Positions 16,177 through 26,037 of a stretch of 64,000 nt of DNA are shown in pieces. A program made the position numbers and the translations under genes. Numbering within the stretch: position 1 is the stretch's first letter; each line of letters opens with the position of its first letter. The notes below the pieces were generated by a model. The model ran no database searches. It was given only the letters and a program-made list of their open reading frames with translations, and was not told the origin of the DNA. This DNA is from Flavobacterium sp. DG2-3 (lineage in GTDB: Bacteria; Bacteroidota; Bacteroidia; Flavobacteriales; Flavobacteriaceae): assembly GCF_030730925.1 (NCBI RefSeq), contig NZ_JAVAMB010000011.1, forward strand, positions 80,625 through 144,624, in the 5' to 3' direction.

Positions 16177-18444
16177 TTATTGAGGTCTATCTTCTTTTTT
16201 AACTCCCCAAGTCGTTGATGGTTTGTTTCCCATATATAATTTCAGTTCTCCCCCATTTACAATCATATCTTGTGTAATGTATGATTTTGTATAAGGTTTT
16301 CCGTTGAATTCTACTTTTTGAATATAGATATTTGAAGCGCTATTATTAACCGCATTTATTGTAAAAGAAACCTCTTTTGTATGATGAATCACGGCACTGT
16401 TTACCAACGGACTTCCTAAAACGTAAATTCCGTTTGCCGGATTAACCGAATAGAATCCCATAGAAGATAAAATATACCAAGCCGACATTTGCCCTAAATC
16501 TTCGTTACCGCATAATCCGTCTGGTTTTGTAGAATAAAATTTTTCATCGATTTCGCGAATTAATTTGGCGGTTTTCCAAGGCTGCCCAACATACGCATAC
16601 AAATATGGAATATGATGATTCGGTTCGTTTCCATGTGCGTATTGACCAATTAAACCGCTGATATCTGGTGAAACATCTTCTCCTTCAACTTTATCAGTTA
16701 GTAAAAAAAGTGAATCTAATTTTGCGATAAATTTTTCTTCATTTCCAAACAATTCAATCAATCCGTACGGATCTTGAGGAACCAACCAAGTGTACTGCCA
16801 CGCATTTCCTTCTACATAATCGTCTTTTCTATGTGCAGATGAAAGCGGATTAAACGGTGTTCTCCAATTTCCGTTGGTCAATTTTCCACGCATAAAAGTG
16901 GTTTCTTTATCGAAATACTGTTTGTATAAATTGGCTCTTTTGGTAAAGTAATTATAATCGTCTGTTTTGTTTAAAGATTTTGCCATTAAGGCGATACAAT
17001 AATCATCAATGGCATATTCTAAAGCATTTCCAACAGATTCTAAGTGTTTATCGGCAGGAATATATTCGAGTTTTTGAACATAATCCATTCCGTCACGGGT
17101 CTGCATTGCCGTTTTTTTAATTGCTTCGTATGCTAAATTGGTATCGTAATCACGATATCCTTTTAAATACGCATCGACAATAACGGCTATAGAATGATTT
17201 CCGTTCATGGTATTGGTTTCGTTGCCCATTAAATGCCAGACTGGCAATCTGCCCTGCTGCTGATAAATCGCTAAAAATGATTTTACAATATCATTGATTT
17301 TTTCAGGTTGCACTATAGTATATAAAGGATGTAAACCTCTATAAGTATCCCAAAGCGAAAAAGTGGTGTAATTGGTAAAATTGGCTTTTTCATACACTTT
17401 TTTATCTGTTCCTCTGTAATCTCCATTGGCATCATTAAAAATAGAAGGCGCAAACATCGTGTGGTACAATGCTGTGTAGAAAACTTTCATTGTTTTTTCA
17501 TTGGCTTTGATCTGAACTTTATTCAGTTCTTTATTCCATTTTGAATCTGCTAATTTTACAATCGCTTCGAAATTCCAATCTGGAATTTCTGCTTTTATAT
17601 TCGCCGAGGCATTTTCTGTACTTACTGGAGAAATCCCGACTTTTACTAGAATCTGTTTGCTTTTTAAGGTTTTAAAATCTAAAACAGCTTTTATTTTTAA
17701 GCCTTCACCTTCTGTTCCTTTAACCACAGCTGTACTATCATAAACAGCCATATTGGTAATTGGTTCAGAGAATTCCATTGCAAAATAAATGCGCTGATCT
17801 GAAGCCCAACCTGCCGAATAACGATATCCTTCTATTTTATTTTCGCTGATTTTTTTAATGAATGTTTTTACAGGTCTGTCCCAGCCAATTCCGTCGGCAA
17901 GATCAATTAAAATATGAGAATCGCTTGTATTTTCGAAAGTATATTTATGAAAACCAACTCTTTCGCTGGCTGTTAATTCGGCTTTAACTTTATATTTATC
18001 TAAAAGAACGCTGTAATATCCAGGTTTTACCACTTCGTTTTTATGAGAGAAATACGAACCATAACCGTTTACCATATCTTCTTTTGTGCCTTTCGTCAAG
18101 CCGACTTTTCCGCTAACAGGAAGCACCAAAATATCATTTAAATCGCCAATTCCGGTTCCGCTTAAATGTGTATGCGTAAAGCCTAAAATCGTATTGCTTG
18201 CGTAGTTATATCCACTGCACCAATCCCAGCCTTCAAAAATATTTACCGGCCCCAGTTGAACCGCTCCAAAAGGAACATTAGCCCCCACAAAAACATGACC
18301 ATGACCAGCAGATCCGATAATTGGATCGACATATTGCGTATAATTTGCCGTATTTTCTATTTTCTTTTTTTGAGAAAATGCAATACCGCCGCAAAACAGA
18401 TTAAAAATTAAAACTCCGCTAAAAATTAGTTTGCTGTTTATCAT
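16177..18444 (-). CDS. Glycoside hydrolase family 92 alpha-mannosidase (2)
   Basis: This 755-aa protein has a signal peptide followed by YTQYVDPIIGSAGHGHVFVG, the classical GH92 start. Later motifs are FSLWDTYRGLHPL, EGNAWQYTWLVPQD, HGNEPNHHIPYLYAY and GNEDLGQMSAWYILSSMGFY. It is exported to the periplasm or outer surface. Compared with the neighbouring GH92, it matches the better-known Bacteroides enzymes more closely (GxGHGHxFVGA and PFGxVQLGP), the group that includes alpha-1,2-mannosidases; this is a weak hint. It is separated from the GH2 gene upstream by 0.36 kb of repeats. Confidence 0.93.
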   Translation of the reverse strand: MINSKLIFSGVLIFNLFCGGIAFSQKKKIENTANYTQYVDPIIGSAGHGHVFVGANVPFGAVQLGPVNIFEGWDWCSGYNYASNTILGFTHTHLSGTGIGDLNDILVLPVSGKVGLTKGTKEDMVNGYGSYFSHKNEVVKPGYYSVLLDKYKVKAELTASERVGFHKYTFENTSDSHILIDLADGIGWDRPVKTFIKKISENKIEGYRYSAGWASDQRIYFAMEFSEPITNMAVYDSTAVVKGTEGEGLKIKAVLDFKTLKSKQILVKVGISPVSTENASANIKAEIPDWNFEAIVKLADSKWNKELNKVQIKANEKTMKVFYTALYHTMFAPSIFNDANGDYRGTDKKVYEKANFTNYTTFSLWDTYRGLHPLYTIVQPEKINDIVKSFLAIYQQQGRLPVWHLMGNETNTMNGNHSIAVIVDAYLKGYRDYDTNLAYEAIKKTAMQTRDGMDYVQKLEYIPADKHLESVGNALEYAIDDYCIALMAKSLNKTDDYNYFTKRANLYKQYFDKETTFMRGKLTNGNWRTPFNPLSSAHRKDDYVEGNAWQYTWLVPQDPYGLIELFGNEEKFIAKLDSLFLLTDKVEGEDVSPDISGLIGQYAHGNEPNHHIPYLYAYVGQPWKTAKLIREIDEKFYSTKPDGLCGNEDLGQMSAWYILSSMGFYSVNPANGIYVLGSPLVNSAVIHHTKEVSFTINAVNNSASNIYIQKVEFNGKPYTKSYITQDMIVNGGELKLYMGNKPSTTWGVKKEDRPQ

Positions 18445-18522
18445 TTGTAATTTTTTATTTTTTTTGAATTCATAAAGAATCCCTTCTTCTTTTATATAAC
18501 CCTAGTAATAGAATAAAATCTT

Positions 18523-18720
18523 GTCTTCGTAAGGAGACGCACTGCGGTGCGTCTCTACATGAAAAATTTATAAAAACACCCAATAAAGGATAAATTATCG
18601 TCTTCATAAGGAGACGCACTGCGGTGCGTCTCTACATAAAAATTTATAAAAACACCCAATAAAAGATAGATTATCGTCTTCGTAAGGGAGACGCACTGCG
18701 GTGCGCCTCTACGGAAAAAC
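18523..18720. repeat. Three direct copies of a ~76-bp unit with a hairpin core
   Basis: Units begin at 18523, 18600 and 18676. Each contains the palindrome GAGACGCAC-TGCG-GTGCGTCTC. The first two also share TTTATAAAAACACCCAATAAA; the third is cut after the hairpin. They lie between the GH2 gene and the second GH92 gene on the same operon strand. Confidence 0.85.
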
Positions 18721-18808
18721 TTTGTCTCTTTGTTTCTTTGTCTCTTTGTTTCTTTGTCTCTTTGTTTCTTTGTCTCTTTGCAACTTAGACCCTTAGCATC
18801 TCAGTACC
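18721..18808. repeat. 16-bp tandem repeat plus CTTAG-type run
   Basis: TTTGTCTCTTTGTTTC is repeated about 3.75 times from 18721 to ~18780. It is followed by a CTTAGACCCTTAGCATCTCAG run that resembles the intergenic element at 1880-1917. No gene is present between 18445 and 18808. Confidence 0.8.
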
Positions 18809-20797
18809 TTAGTACCTACTCAAAACTTCATATAAAGAATAAATCTTAATATTTTCTTTCTTGACTTTTCCTTCAAACGAAATTATTTTTTCTTCTCCCG
18901 CTTGTAAATCAAAATAATTATCGCTCCATTTTCCGTTATACCCTTTGGCTGAGATGCAAATATATTTAGCTATTTTTTCTGCTTTTAGGATAATTGTGTT
19001 TCCTTTTATCTGCCAGTTTATTTTTGGATCTTCCAGTTTTAAATTTATCGGACGAGTAAAATCAATTTCTGGTTTGATATCGTCTCTGTAAGCTTCTCTT
19101 ATAGCATACCATGCCGCTTTAGGCTGTCGGTTCTCGTAATCGGTAATGCTCCAACTTGCCACAGGCCAACAATCGTTTAATTGCCAGACCAAAGTTCCCA
19201 TATTATACGGCGCTTTTGAACGATGGGTACCGACAATATTTTTTATAGAATAATAATGCAGACACTGACTCAAGTATGCATAATCTTCCAAATTCATCTT
19301 TTTTATTTTAGATGCATCTATAAAATATTTACCGAGATAGGAGTCTAACTTCTCAAAACCTTTACCCGCTTTTAAATGTACTTTTAGTATATCTGAATAT
19401 AAATGACGATCTTCTTCTGAGGTAAAATTTTCAATTGAAGAATAATTAGGCAACGATAACATTCCATATTCGCTTACAAATCGTCCCGTTTTTTTTGTAA
19501 CGGCTTCAATATCTTCCAATCCCCACCAAATGCCCCAATAGTGGCTATCTCCTTCTGTTACACTTTTAGGTTTTGACCAATGATATAATGGCGATGAACT
19601 TAAATAAGGACGTTTTCCGTCAACTTCTTTTACCCATTTCGGAATACTGTCGTGAAATAAACGCGTATAGTCTTTCCATAAACGAATCGAATCTTGTTTG
19701 GAAATTTTAAAACTTTTCATCCAACCCCAATTTTTAAAAGCTTCGTCAGATTCGTTGTTCCCGCACCATAAAACGATACTTGGATGATGGCGCAATCTCT
19801 TTACCTGATACTGCACTTCTTTTTTTACATTATCAAAAAAAGCATCGTCTCCAGGAACCATTGTGCCGGCAAACATAAAATCCTGCCAGACATTTATTCC
19901 GTATTTATCGCATAAATCGTAGAAATAATCATCTTCATAAATGCCTCCGCCCCAAACGCGAAGCATATTCATGTTGGCTTGTTTTGCCGATAAAACTATT
20001 TTTTCATATTCTTTTTTGGTTACTCTCGAAAGAAAAGCATCAGACGGAATGTAATTGGCTCCTTTCATGTACACTGGCTTTCCATCAATTTTAAAATAAA
20101 AAGATTTCCCAAGACTGTCTTTGTCTTGTATTAATTCAATCTTTCGATTTAAAACATACGGTTTCTCAGGCGCTTTTTCGTCATAAGCTTCTAATCTTGG
20201 CGTTTTCCATATTCCGCAAGTGGTGTATTTTGGTCCCCAATCCCAACCGAAATGATATTGCGCCTTGCGTACATAAGCTCTCGGATTGTCTGGAATTACA
20301 AATGGCTGATCTTTTTTAGCCAACGAATCGACTACATTTTGCGCCGATTGAAATACGATTCGCAAATCGTTATTTCCTGGTTTCAAGTTTTTTTTAACCT
20401 CAACACGCCATTGACGAAACATATTATCAGCTTTTAAAACCAGCTGATTGTTTACATATATGGATGCGTAAGTGTCTAATCCATCAAAAACTAATTCTGT
20501 ATTTTTCTTTTTCAGCATTTTTGCAGTAACCTGAAAAACAGTTTTATATTCCCAGTTTTTACGTTCTATCCACTGCAAGTTTTTTTCGTTGTCTCTATAA
20601 AATGGATCAGGAATTAATTTATTGTTCAGCAAATCGGTATGAATTTCTCCCGGAACTGTTGCGGGATACCATTTTTGAGTTTTTTCTTCACGGTATGTCC
20701 AATTGTTTTTTAAATCGATTTGCTGTGCAAAAGCAATCGATGTAAAGCCTGCGAGGCATAAGCTCGTTAACCAGCGAAGTTTTTTGTGATGATTCAT
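18809..20797 (-). CDS. GH2 beta-mannosidase, lacking the central Ig-like domain
   Basis: This 662-aa protein has a signal peptide (MNHHKKLRWLTSLCLAGFTSIA). Residues ~27-205 are the sugar-binding jelly roll (VPGEIHTDLL, GLDTYASIYVN, HFGWDWGPKYTTCGIW), and ~218-560 the TIM barrel (GKPVYMKGANYIPSD, RVWGGGIYEDDYFYDLCD). The acid/base Glu349 lies in WCGNNES and the nucleophile Glu443 in VSEYGM. Family members are usually ~820-860 aa. Here the strand ending in PRLEAYDEKAP jumps within about ten residues to RKIELIQDKDSLGKSFYFKI, so the Ig-like domain between jelly roll and barrel appears to be missing, without a frameshift. It should remove the core beta-1,4-mannose of N-glycans, if still active. 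It precedes the GH92 genes in the same direction. Confidence 0.88.
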   Translation of the reverse strand: MNHHKKLRWLTSLCLAGFTSIAFAQQIDLKNNWTYREEKTQKWYPATVPGEIHTDLLNNKLIPDPFYRDNEKNLQWIERKNWEYKTVFQVTAKMLKKKNTELVFDGLDTYASIYVNNQLVLKADNMFRQWRVEVKKNLKPGNNDLRIVFQSAQNVVDSLAKKDQPFVIPDNPRAYVRKAQYHFGWDWGPKYTTCGIWKTPRLEAYDEKAPEKPYVLNRKIELIQDKDSLGKSFYFKIDGKPVYMKGANYIPSDAFLSRVTKKEYEKIVLSAKQANMNMLRVWGGGIYEDDYFYDLCDKYGINVWQDFMFAGTMVPGDDAFFDNVKKEVQYQVKRLRHHPSIVLWCGNNESDEAFKNWGWMKSFKISKQDSIRLWKDYTRLFHDSIPKWVKEVDGKRPYLSSSPLYHWSKPKSVTEGDSHYWGIWWGLEDIEAVTKKTGRFVSEYGMLSLPNYSSIENFTSEEDRHLYSDILKVHLKAGKGFEKLDSYLGKYFIDASKIKKMNLEDYAYLSQCLHYYSIKNIVGTHRSKAPYNMGTLVWQLNDCWPVASWSITDYENRQPKAAWYAIREAYRDDIKPEIDFTRPINLKLEDPKINWQIKGNTIILKAEKIAKYICISAKGYNGKWSDNYFDLQAGEEKIISFEGKVKKENIKIYSLYEVLSRY

Positions 20798-21218
20798 TTT
20801 TGGAGTACTATTTTATTACCTTCTAAAATTAGTAAAAAGGCACCTAATTTGGCAGTTTAGAGAAGGAAAGAACTGACCGTGTTATTCCTTCTCTGCAGAA
20901 TTTATTCTTTGTTAGTAACTCTAAAATACAACTTGAAATATTTTCTTTACCACTGCCTATGTTTATTTTGGTTTTGATTTGTATTGTTTAAATTCAAATA
21001 ATGAAATAAACTTTAAGTATATTTTTTTTAATGCTGAAAATAAATCCATCTTTTTCAGCAGAATACAATTTTGTTTTTCTGCGAAAAAAAAGCATTTGAA
21101 TCTGCAAAATAACTTTCAATTACACTTTGGAGATCAATTCTTTATTTGGTTTAAAAATAAGCCGGGTATGCTCATTACCCGACTTATTTTAACTAACTAA
21201 CCAACCAAATTTAAAATT
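20798..21218. other. Gene-free spacer between GH2 and SusD genes
   Basis: The 421-nt spacer holds the susCD terminator at 21154-21192 and, nearer the GH2 gene, AT-rich sequence that must carry the promoter for the glycosidase run. No clear TAnnTTTG box was found by eye. The only ORF (20979-21200, plus) reads into the terminator and has no coding character. Confidence 0.5.
21154..21192 (-). terminator. Terminator downstream of susCD
   Basis: Stem AATAAGCCGGGTA (21156-21168) / TACCCGACTTATT (21176-21188), with one non-Watson-Crick position and loop TGCTCAT. On the minus strand it ends with a TTTTTAAA tail. It separates the transporter pair from the glycosidase genes. Confidence 0.8.
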
Positions 21219-22733
21219 CTATTTGTCCCACCAGATTCTTGTGGTCATTAAATCTAAACCTTGACGTTGAATTGCTTCTTTATAATTAGCCTCGTTTGTA
21301 ATAAGCTCTGACTGATCATAAATTAATCTTCTCGGAATTGTTCCTTTTGTCTCTCCAGTTGGATCATTTACAGGAACTAAAACTGGGTAGCCTGTTCTTC
21401 TGTATTCTGAAAATGCTTCAAAACCATTAAACAATAACAAAATCCATTTTTGAGTGATAATCTGTTCGATTTTTTCTGCTTCTGTTCCTGCAGATTTGAA
21501 CGGATAAGTAGTAATGTAAGTGGTATATTCTGCTGGTGAAACCAAAGGCACTTTGTCTCCAAAAATGGCTAAAATATTCATTGCCCCTCTTACTCCGTTT
21601 TCATAATACGTTTGAGCAGATCCTCCAACATTCCATCCTTTTACTGCAGCTTCTGCCAATAAATATTGAACCTCAGCATAAGACATAATTAGTGTTGGAG
21701 CATCATAACGCAATACGGTTGATGTATTTGGATCTGAGAAAAGTTTTTTGTCTCCTCCTGGAAATTCTTTTGCATCATTTGCCAAACCTTGCTGATTTGC
21801 AGGATTGTTATCTCCAGTTGCTTCTAGTTTTGCATAAATTCTTAAACGAGGATCGTTTGTGTTTTTCAATAAATCAATAAAAGTTTTACTGAATTTGATA
21901 TTCGATTCTCCTCCATTCAAATCATTTCTAACCCATGAAGAAGTAATCGGATTTGTTTTTACTCCTGGAGGCCCTGCATCATGTCGCAAAACCAAACTGT
22001 CATCATTTGAAGTAAAAACGCCTTTAGCATAAGCTTTTTCTACAAATTCTTTTGCTTTTGCAGGATTTACTTTAGACAAACGCATGGCTACTCTTAACAT
22101 TAAGGAGTTTGCCAGTTTTTTCCATCTTGCTACATCGCTTTGGTAAAATAAATCAGCATTTCCAACGAAAGGCTTTCCTGCGTCTAGCGCCGTTCCAGCT
22201 TCGTCCAATTCTTTTAAAAGATCATTATAAATAGCTTCTTGCGTATCGTATTTTGGAGAAAAAACGTTTCCGTTATATCCTTTTCCTGCTTCAAAATAAG
22301 GAACTTCACCATAAGTGTCGGTCAGTTTTTGAAACAAGAAAACTTTCATAATTCTGCAAGCTTGAATCATATTTGTATTTTCTGGCGTATCTTCTACTAC
22401 AGATAATAATTGGAAAATCTGATTTAATCCTTTTCCGTACGTTTCTCCAAAAAGAGCAGCCGAATATTCAGAAGAATAGGCGTATTTCGAACCTGCGCCA
22501 CTCGGTGACGAAAATTGCTGCACAATCTGCGCTGCGTAAATATTATTTCCTCTTGTGTTAGAAAAATCTTGTCCGTCAACATAAATTTCAGCAAGGGTAA
22601 ACATCGATTTTACAGCTGGATCTGTTAAAGCGTTTGGATTCGTATTCATTTCTTCGAATCCTTTATCGCATGAAGCTAATGTCATAGCACTAACAATTGC
22701 GACACAAAATATTTTAATATATCTATTTTTCAT
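21219..22733 (-). CDS. SusD/RagB-type surface glycan-binding lipoprotein
   Basis: This 504-aa protein has a lipoprotein signal peptide with lipobox LASC (Cys22) and a surface-export-like DKGFEEMNTNPNA after it, which also fits the SusD-like family 2 start. The rest is helical, with TPR-like content such as YSAALFGETYGKGLNQIFQL, ACRIMKVFLFQKLTDTYGEVPYF and YAEVQYLLAEAAVKGW. It forms the lid on the SusC transporter and captures oligosaccharides at the cell surface. It is 11 nt downstream of susC. The ligand is probably mannose-rich glycan because of the adjacent glycosidases. Confidence 0.92.
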   Translation of the reverse strand: MKNRYIKIFCVAIVSAMTLASCDKGFEEMNTNPNALTDPAVKSMFTLAEIYVDGQDFSNTRGNNIYAAQIVQQFSSPSGAGSKYAYSSEYSAALFGETYGKGLNQIFQLLSVVEDTPENTNMIQACRIMKVFLFQKLTDTYGEVPYFEAGKGYNGNVFSPKYDTQEAIYNDLLKELDEAGTALDAGKPFVGNADLFYQSDVARWKKLANSLMLRVAMRLSKVNPAKAKEFVEKAYAKGVFTSNDDSLVLRHDAGPPGVKTNPITSSWVRNDLNGGESNIKFSKTFIDLLKNTNDPRLRIYAKLEATGDNNPANQQGLANDAKEFPGGDKKLFSDPNTSTVLRYDAPTLIMSYAEVQYLLAEAAVKGWNVGGSAQTYYENGVRGAMNILAIFGDKVPLVSPAEYTTYITTYPFKSAGTEAEKIEQIITQKWILLLFNGFEAFSEYRRTGYPVLVPVNDPTGETKGTIPRRLIYDQSELITNEANYKEAIQRQGLDLMTTRIWWDK

Positions 22734-22744
22734 CTTTTTTAGTA

Positions 22745-25700
22745 TTAGAATTTGACATTAAGTGCAAAACCATAGTTTCTTGTCAATGGCATAGAAGCTC
22801 TCTCCATACCTTGCGCATTACTGTTTGAGTAATTGGATTCTGGATCTATGTTTGGAACTTTGTCATAGATAGTCCATAAATTATGTGCTGAAAAAGCTAA
22901 ACTAACAGACTGAAATGGTGTTTTTTTCAAATATGCTTTTGGGAAATTATACGCAAAAGAAATGGCTCTCAACTTCACAAAATCGGCATCGTAAACAAAG
23001 TTTGAGGTTACATCGCTGTAACTTCTCCAGTAATCATAAGCCGAAACTGTTGTGTTAACAGGAGCTCCATTTACATCTGTTCCGCTTACTGCAACTCCGT
23101 TTTCACGACCTGGAAGCGTAATTTCACTTAATCCGTAACGAGTCCCTAACTGATTGGTAGCAGAATAGATTTCTCCTCCAAATTTAGCATCCATAAAAAC
23201 AGAAAGAGTGAAATTTTTATAAGAGAAATCATTTGAGAATCCCATAGAAAGCGGTGCAACACCTTGTCCTGCAATGATTAAATCTCCTCTTAAAAATTTA
23301 CCATTTGTATCTAAAACAATGTTTCCGTTTGTATCTCTTAAATAATCGTAAGCTTTAATAACTCCAAAAGGCTGTCCTTTTTCTAAAACTACATTAGCTC
23401 TTCCGTCTCTATTTCCTTCTAATGTTTTCGTTGTAATTTTATCCGAAAGATTCAGCACTTCACTATCATTATAAGCAAAATTATAACCTACGTTCCAAGT
23501 GAAACTTTCTGTTTTTACTGCTTTTACATTAATAGCAAACTCCACCCCTTTGTTTAGGATTTCCCCAACATTGATTTTCGTCGTTCTGTATCCAGAAGCT
23601 TGAGAAACATCGGCATCTGTAATATCATTTGTTGTTTTTTTGCTGTAGAATGTTAAGTCTGTGCTAACTCTATTATTGAAAAATGTGTTTTCAAAACCAA
23701 ATTCAATTGTACTTACGTTGTACGGTTTTAAAGTTCTGTTTGGAATTGTTTCTCCATTTACACCCAAAATTGGCTGTCCTAAAGAATCTGTCTGTCCGTC
23801 TGGAGTGATATACGTTAAAGATAAAGCGTAAGCGTCTGGCAATGCACCTCCTACGTTACCCCAGCCTGCTCTAATCTTACCGTAAGAAATCCATTCTGGA
23901 AGACCGATCACTTCAGAATAAATAAAACTTGAACTTACAGAAGGATAAAAAGTACTATTGTTTGACGGATCTAAAGTAGAAAACCAATCTTCACGGCCTG
24001 TTAAGCTAAGAAATAAATAATCTTTGTATCCAATATCGGCAGAATAGAAAAGTGAGTTTACTTCGCTTTCTGAGAATAATTTTTCTGTTTTATCTGGCTG
24101 AGTATTTCCGTAGAAATATTTGAACGGAACAATAAAATTATTTCCTTTCATTTTAATACCGCTGTATCGGTTATGCTGACGGTTTGCACCAATAAAAGCA
24201 TCTAGCGAAAGATCTTTAACAATATCTCCTTTGTAGCCTAAGAAACCAGAAGCATTCCATTCTGAACGTGACTCCACTCTGTTTTCGATAGATCCGCCTG
24301 GACTGTAGTTTATTCCAGTAGGTTCAATTTCAGTATACTCATAATTAATATCATCAATACCAATAACAGCTTTAGCATAAATTTTTTCTGTAATGTTATA
24401 ATTTACTTTTGCAGATCCGATAAAACGCTTTCTAAGGTCGTCATTTAATGGCGATTTTGTAGCAAAATAAGGATTGGTATGATATACATTTGCTCCTAAA
24501 TAATCTTCTTCGCCTCCGTTTGCATCATACGGATTGCTTAACCATCTAATATCTGTTCCCGGAGTCATGAAAGTAGTTGGGAAAGACGGGTTTCTTGGCG
24601 AATCGTTTAAATATGGACGGTTATGACTTTTCTCCGAAATATACTGCGCATTAGTTTCTACGCTGATTTTTTTATTTGGAGCCGAATTTAAGCTTAAAGC
24701 CACATTGTTTCTTCCAAAAGTAGTTTCAGGCAGAATAGATTCATCTTTGGTATTTCCGAAAGATAATCTAAAGTTTGTTGTTTCATTTCCACCAGAAATC
24801 GCTAAAGTATTACTGAAAGAATATCCCGTTCTATAGAAATTCTCCACATTGTCTTTTCCGTATGCCTGATAAGGTCTTGTAGCACCGTCAAGAGACAAAG
24901 AAGGTGTTCCGTCGTATTTATCTCCCCATGCAAAATAGTACGAATCTCTAAGTTCTTGCAAATTGGTAAATCTCGTTGGCACACCGCTCGCATTTGGAGC
25001 TCCAGCTCCATACTGATCTTGCCATTTTAAAAGGCTTGCAGGCGTATTAAAAGTAGAATTTGTACTAAAATCTACTCCTATTCCTGTACCGCTTTTCCCT
25101 TTTTTGGTCGTAATTAAGATAACACCATTTGAACCTCTGTACCCGTAAAGCGCAGAAGCGGCACTACCTTTCAAAACCGACATCGAAGCAATATCATCTG
25201 GGTTGAAAGAAGACATTCCATCTCCTTTATCAGCGCCTCCCCACATTCCTGCGTTTCCCTGCTGTGTATTATCAATCGGAATTCCGTCTACAACATACAG
25301 CGGCTGGTTCAATCCAGAAGCCGAAGTCGCTCCACGAATCACGACACGACTTGAACCTGATGGTCCCGTAACTGGCGCCGAAACATTTACACCGGCAATT
25401 TTGCCCTGCAAAGCATTTCCTAAATTAATTTCTTTATTTTTTGTCAGATCTTCGCCTTTTAACTCTCCAACGGCGTAACCTAAACTTTTCTTTTGTTTTT
25501 TAACTCCAAATGAAGTTACCACAACATCTTTCAATTCTTGTGTAGATTCAACCAGTGCAACAGTAACTCTGGTGTCTTTTTCCTGAAGCACAACGGTTTG
25601 TGACTGAAACCCTATAGAAGAAACAACAAGGGTAACTTTACCTTCTGGAACATTCATTCTAAATCGCCCTTCAGCATCTGTAACAGCACTAAATGGTTTT

Positions 25701-25837
25701 CCTTGAACTTCAATTGATGCAGCAACAACTCCCTTGTTCTCTGCATCTGTAACTATGCCGGTTATTAATCGATTTTGCGCGGCAGCACTTAAACTGCTAA
25801 GCAATATCACGCCTAACACTGCTAATATTTGTCTCAT
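22745..25837 (-). CDS. SusC/RagA-type TonB-dependent outer-membrane transporter
   Basis: This 1030-aa protein has a signal peptide ending AAAQ, and a carboxypeptidase-like regulatory (CarboxypepD_reg) domain at ~22-105 (ITGIVTDAENKGVVAASIEV). The TonB box region and plug domain follow (GNALQGKIAGVNV, RGATSASGLNQPLYVVDGIPID, SVLKGSAASALYGYRGSNGVILITTKKG, about residues 115-245). The remainder is the 22-stranded barrel ending YGFALNVKF, with the terminal Phe expected for BAM-dependent barrels. It imports oligosaccharides with SusD. A LacI-type operator lies 138 nt upstream of the start. Confidence 0.95.
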   Translation of the reverse strand: MRQILAVLGVILLSSLSAAAQNRLITGIVTDAENKGVVAASIEVQGKPFSAVTDAEGRFRMNVPEGKVTLVVSSIGFQSQTVVLQEKDTRVTVALVESTQELKDVVVTSFGVKKQKKSLGYAVGELKGEDLTKNKEINLGNALQGKIAGVNVSAPVTGPSGSSRVVIRGATSASGLNQPLYVVDGIPIDNTQQGNAGMWGGADKGDGMSSFNPDDIASMSVLKGSAASALYGYRGSNGVILITTKKGKSGTGIGVDFSTNSTFNTPASLLKWQDQYGAGAPNASGVPTRFTNLQELRDSYYFAWGDKYDGTPSLSLDGATRPYQAYGKDNVENFYRTGYSFSNTLAISGGNETTNFRLSFGNTKDESILPETTFGRNNVALSLNSAPNKKISVETNAQYISEKSHNRPYLNDSPRNPSFPTTFMTPGTDIRWLSNPYDANGGEEDYLGANVYHTNPYFATKSPLNDDLRKRFIGSAKVNYNITEKIYAKAVIGIDDINYEYTEIEPTGINYSPGGSIENRVESRSEWNASGFLGYKGDIVKDLSLDAFIGANRQHNRYSGIKMKGNNFIVPFKYFYGNTQPDKTEKLFSESEVNSLFYSADIGYKDYLFLSLTGREDWFSTLDPSNNSTFYPSVSSSFIYSEVIGLPEWISYGKIRAGWGNVGGALPDAYALSLTYITPDGQTDSLGQPILGVNGETIPNRTLKPYNVSTIEFGFENTFFNNRVSTDLTFYSKKTTNDITDADVSQASGYRTTKINVGEILNKGVEFAINVKAVKTESFTWNVGYNFAYNDSEVLNLSDKITTKTLEGNRDGRANVVLEKGQPFGVIKAYDYLRDTNGNIVLDTNGKFLRGDLIIAGQGVAPLSMGFSNDFSYKNFTLSVFMDAKFGGEIYSATNQLGTRYGLSEITLPGRENGVAVSGTDVNGAPVNTTVSAYDYWRSYSDVTSNFVYDADFVKLRAISFAYNFPKAYLKKTPFQSVSLAFSAHNLWTIYDKVPNIDPESNYSNSNAQGMERASMPLTRNYGFALNVKF

Positions 25838-25974
25838 AAGCTTTTTTGGTTATTGGTTTTGACTTCGTTTTGTGTTTGTTCTACTCTGTTTGTTTTTAAA
25901 TAATTAATAAAAAATTGTACTCTGTCTCAATGTCTCAGCGCCCATTTTTACTAAGGTTGCTGTTTTTGTTTTTA

Positions 25975-25990
25975 ACTAAAACGTTTTAGT
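25975..25990. promoter_or_regulatory. LacI-family operator upstream of susC
   Basis: ACTAAAACGTTTTAGT is a perfect 16-bp palindrome with the central CG typical of LacI-family operators. It lies between lacI and susC. A one-mismatch copy lies upstream of lacI at 27109-27124. Confidence 0.8.
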
Positions 25991-26037
25991 GAAATGACTA
26001 AAAAAAAGCCTAAACTCACTTTTCATTTTATATTTTT

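Noticed and set aside
20979..21200. 73-aa ORF between GH2 and SusD genes
   Set aside because: It ends inside the susCD terminator hairpin and has low-complexity Asn/Phe-rich content.
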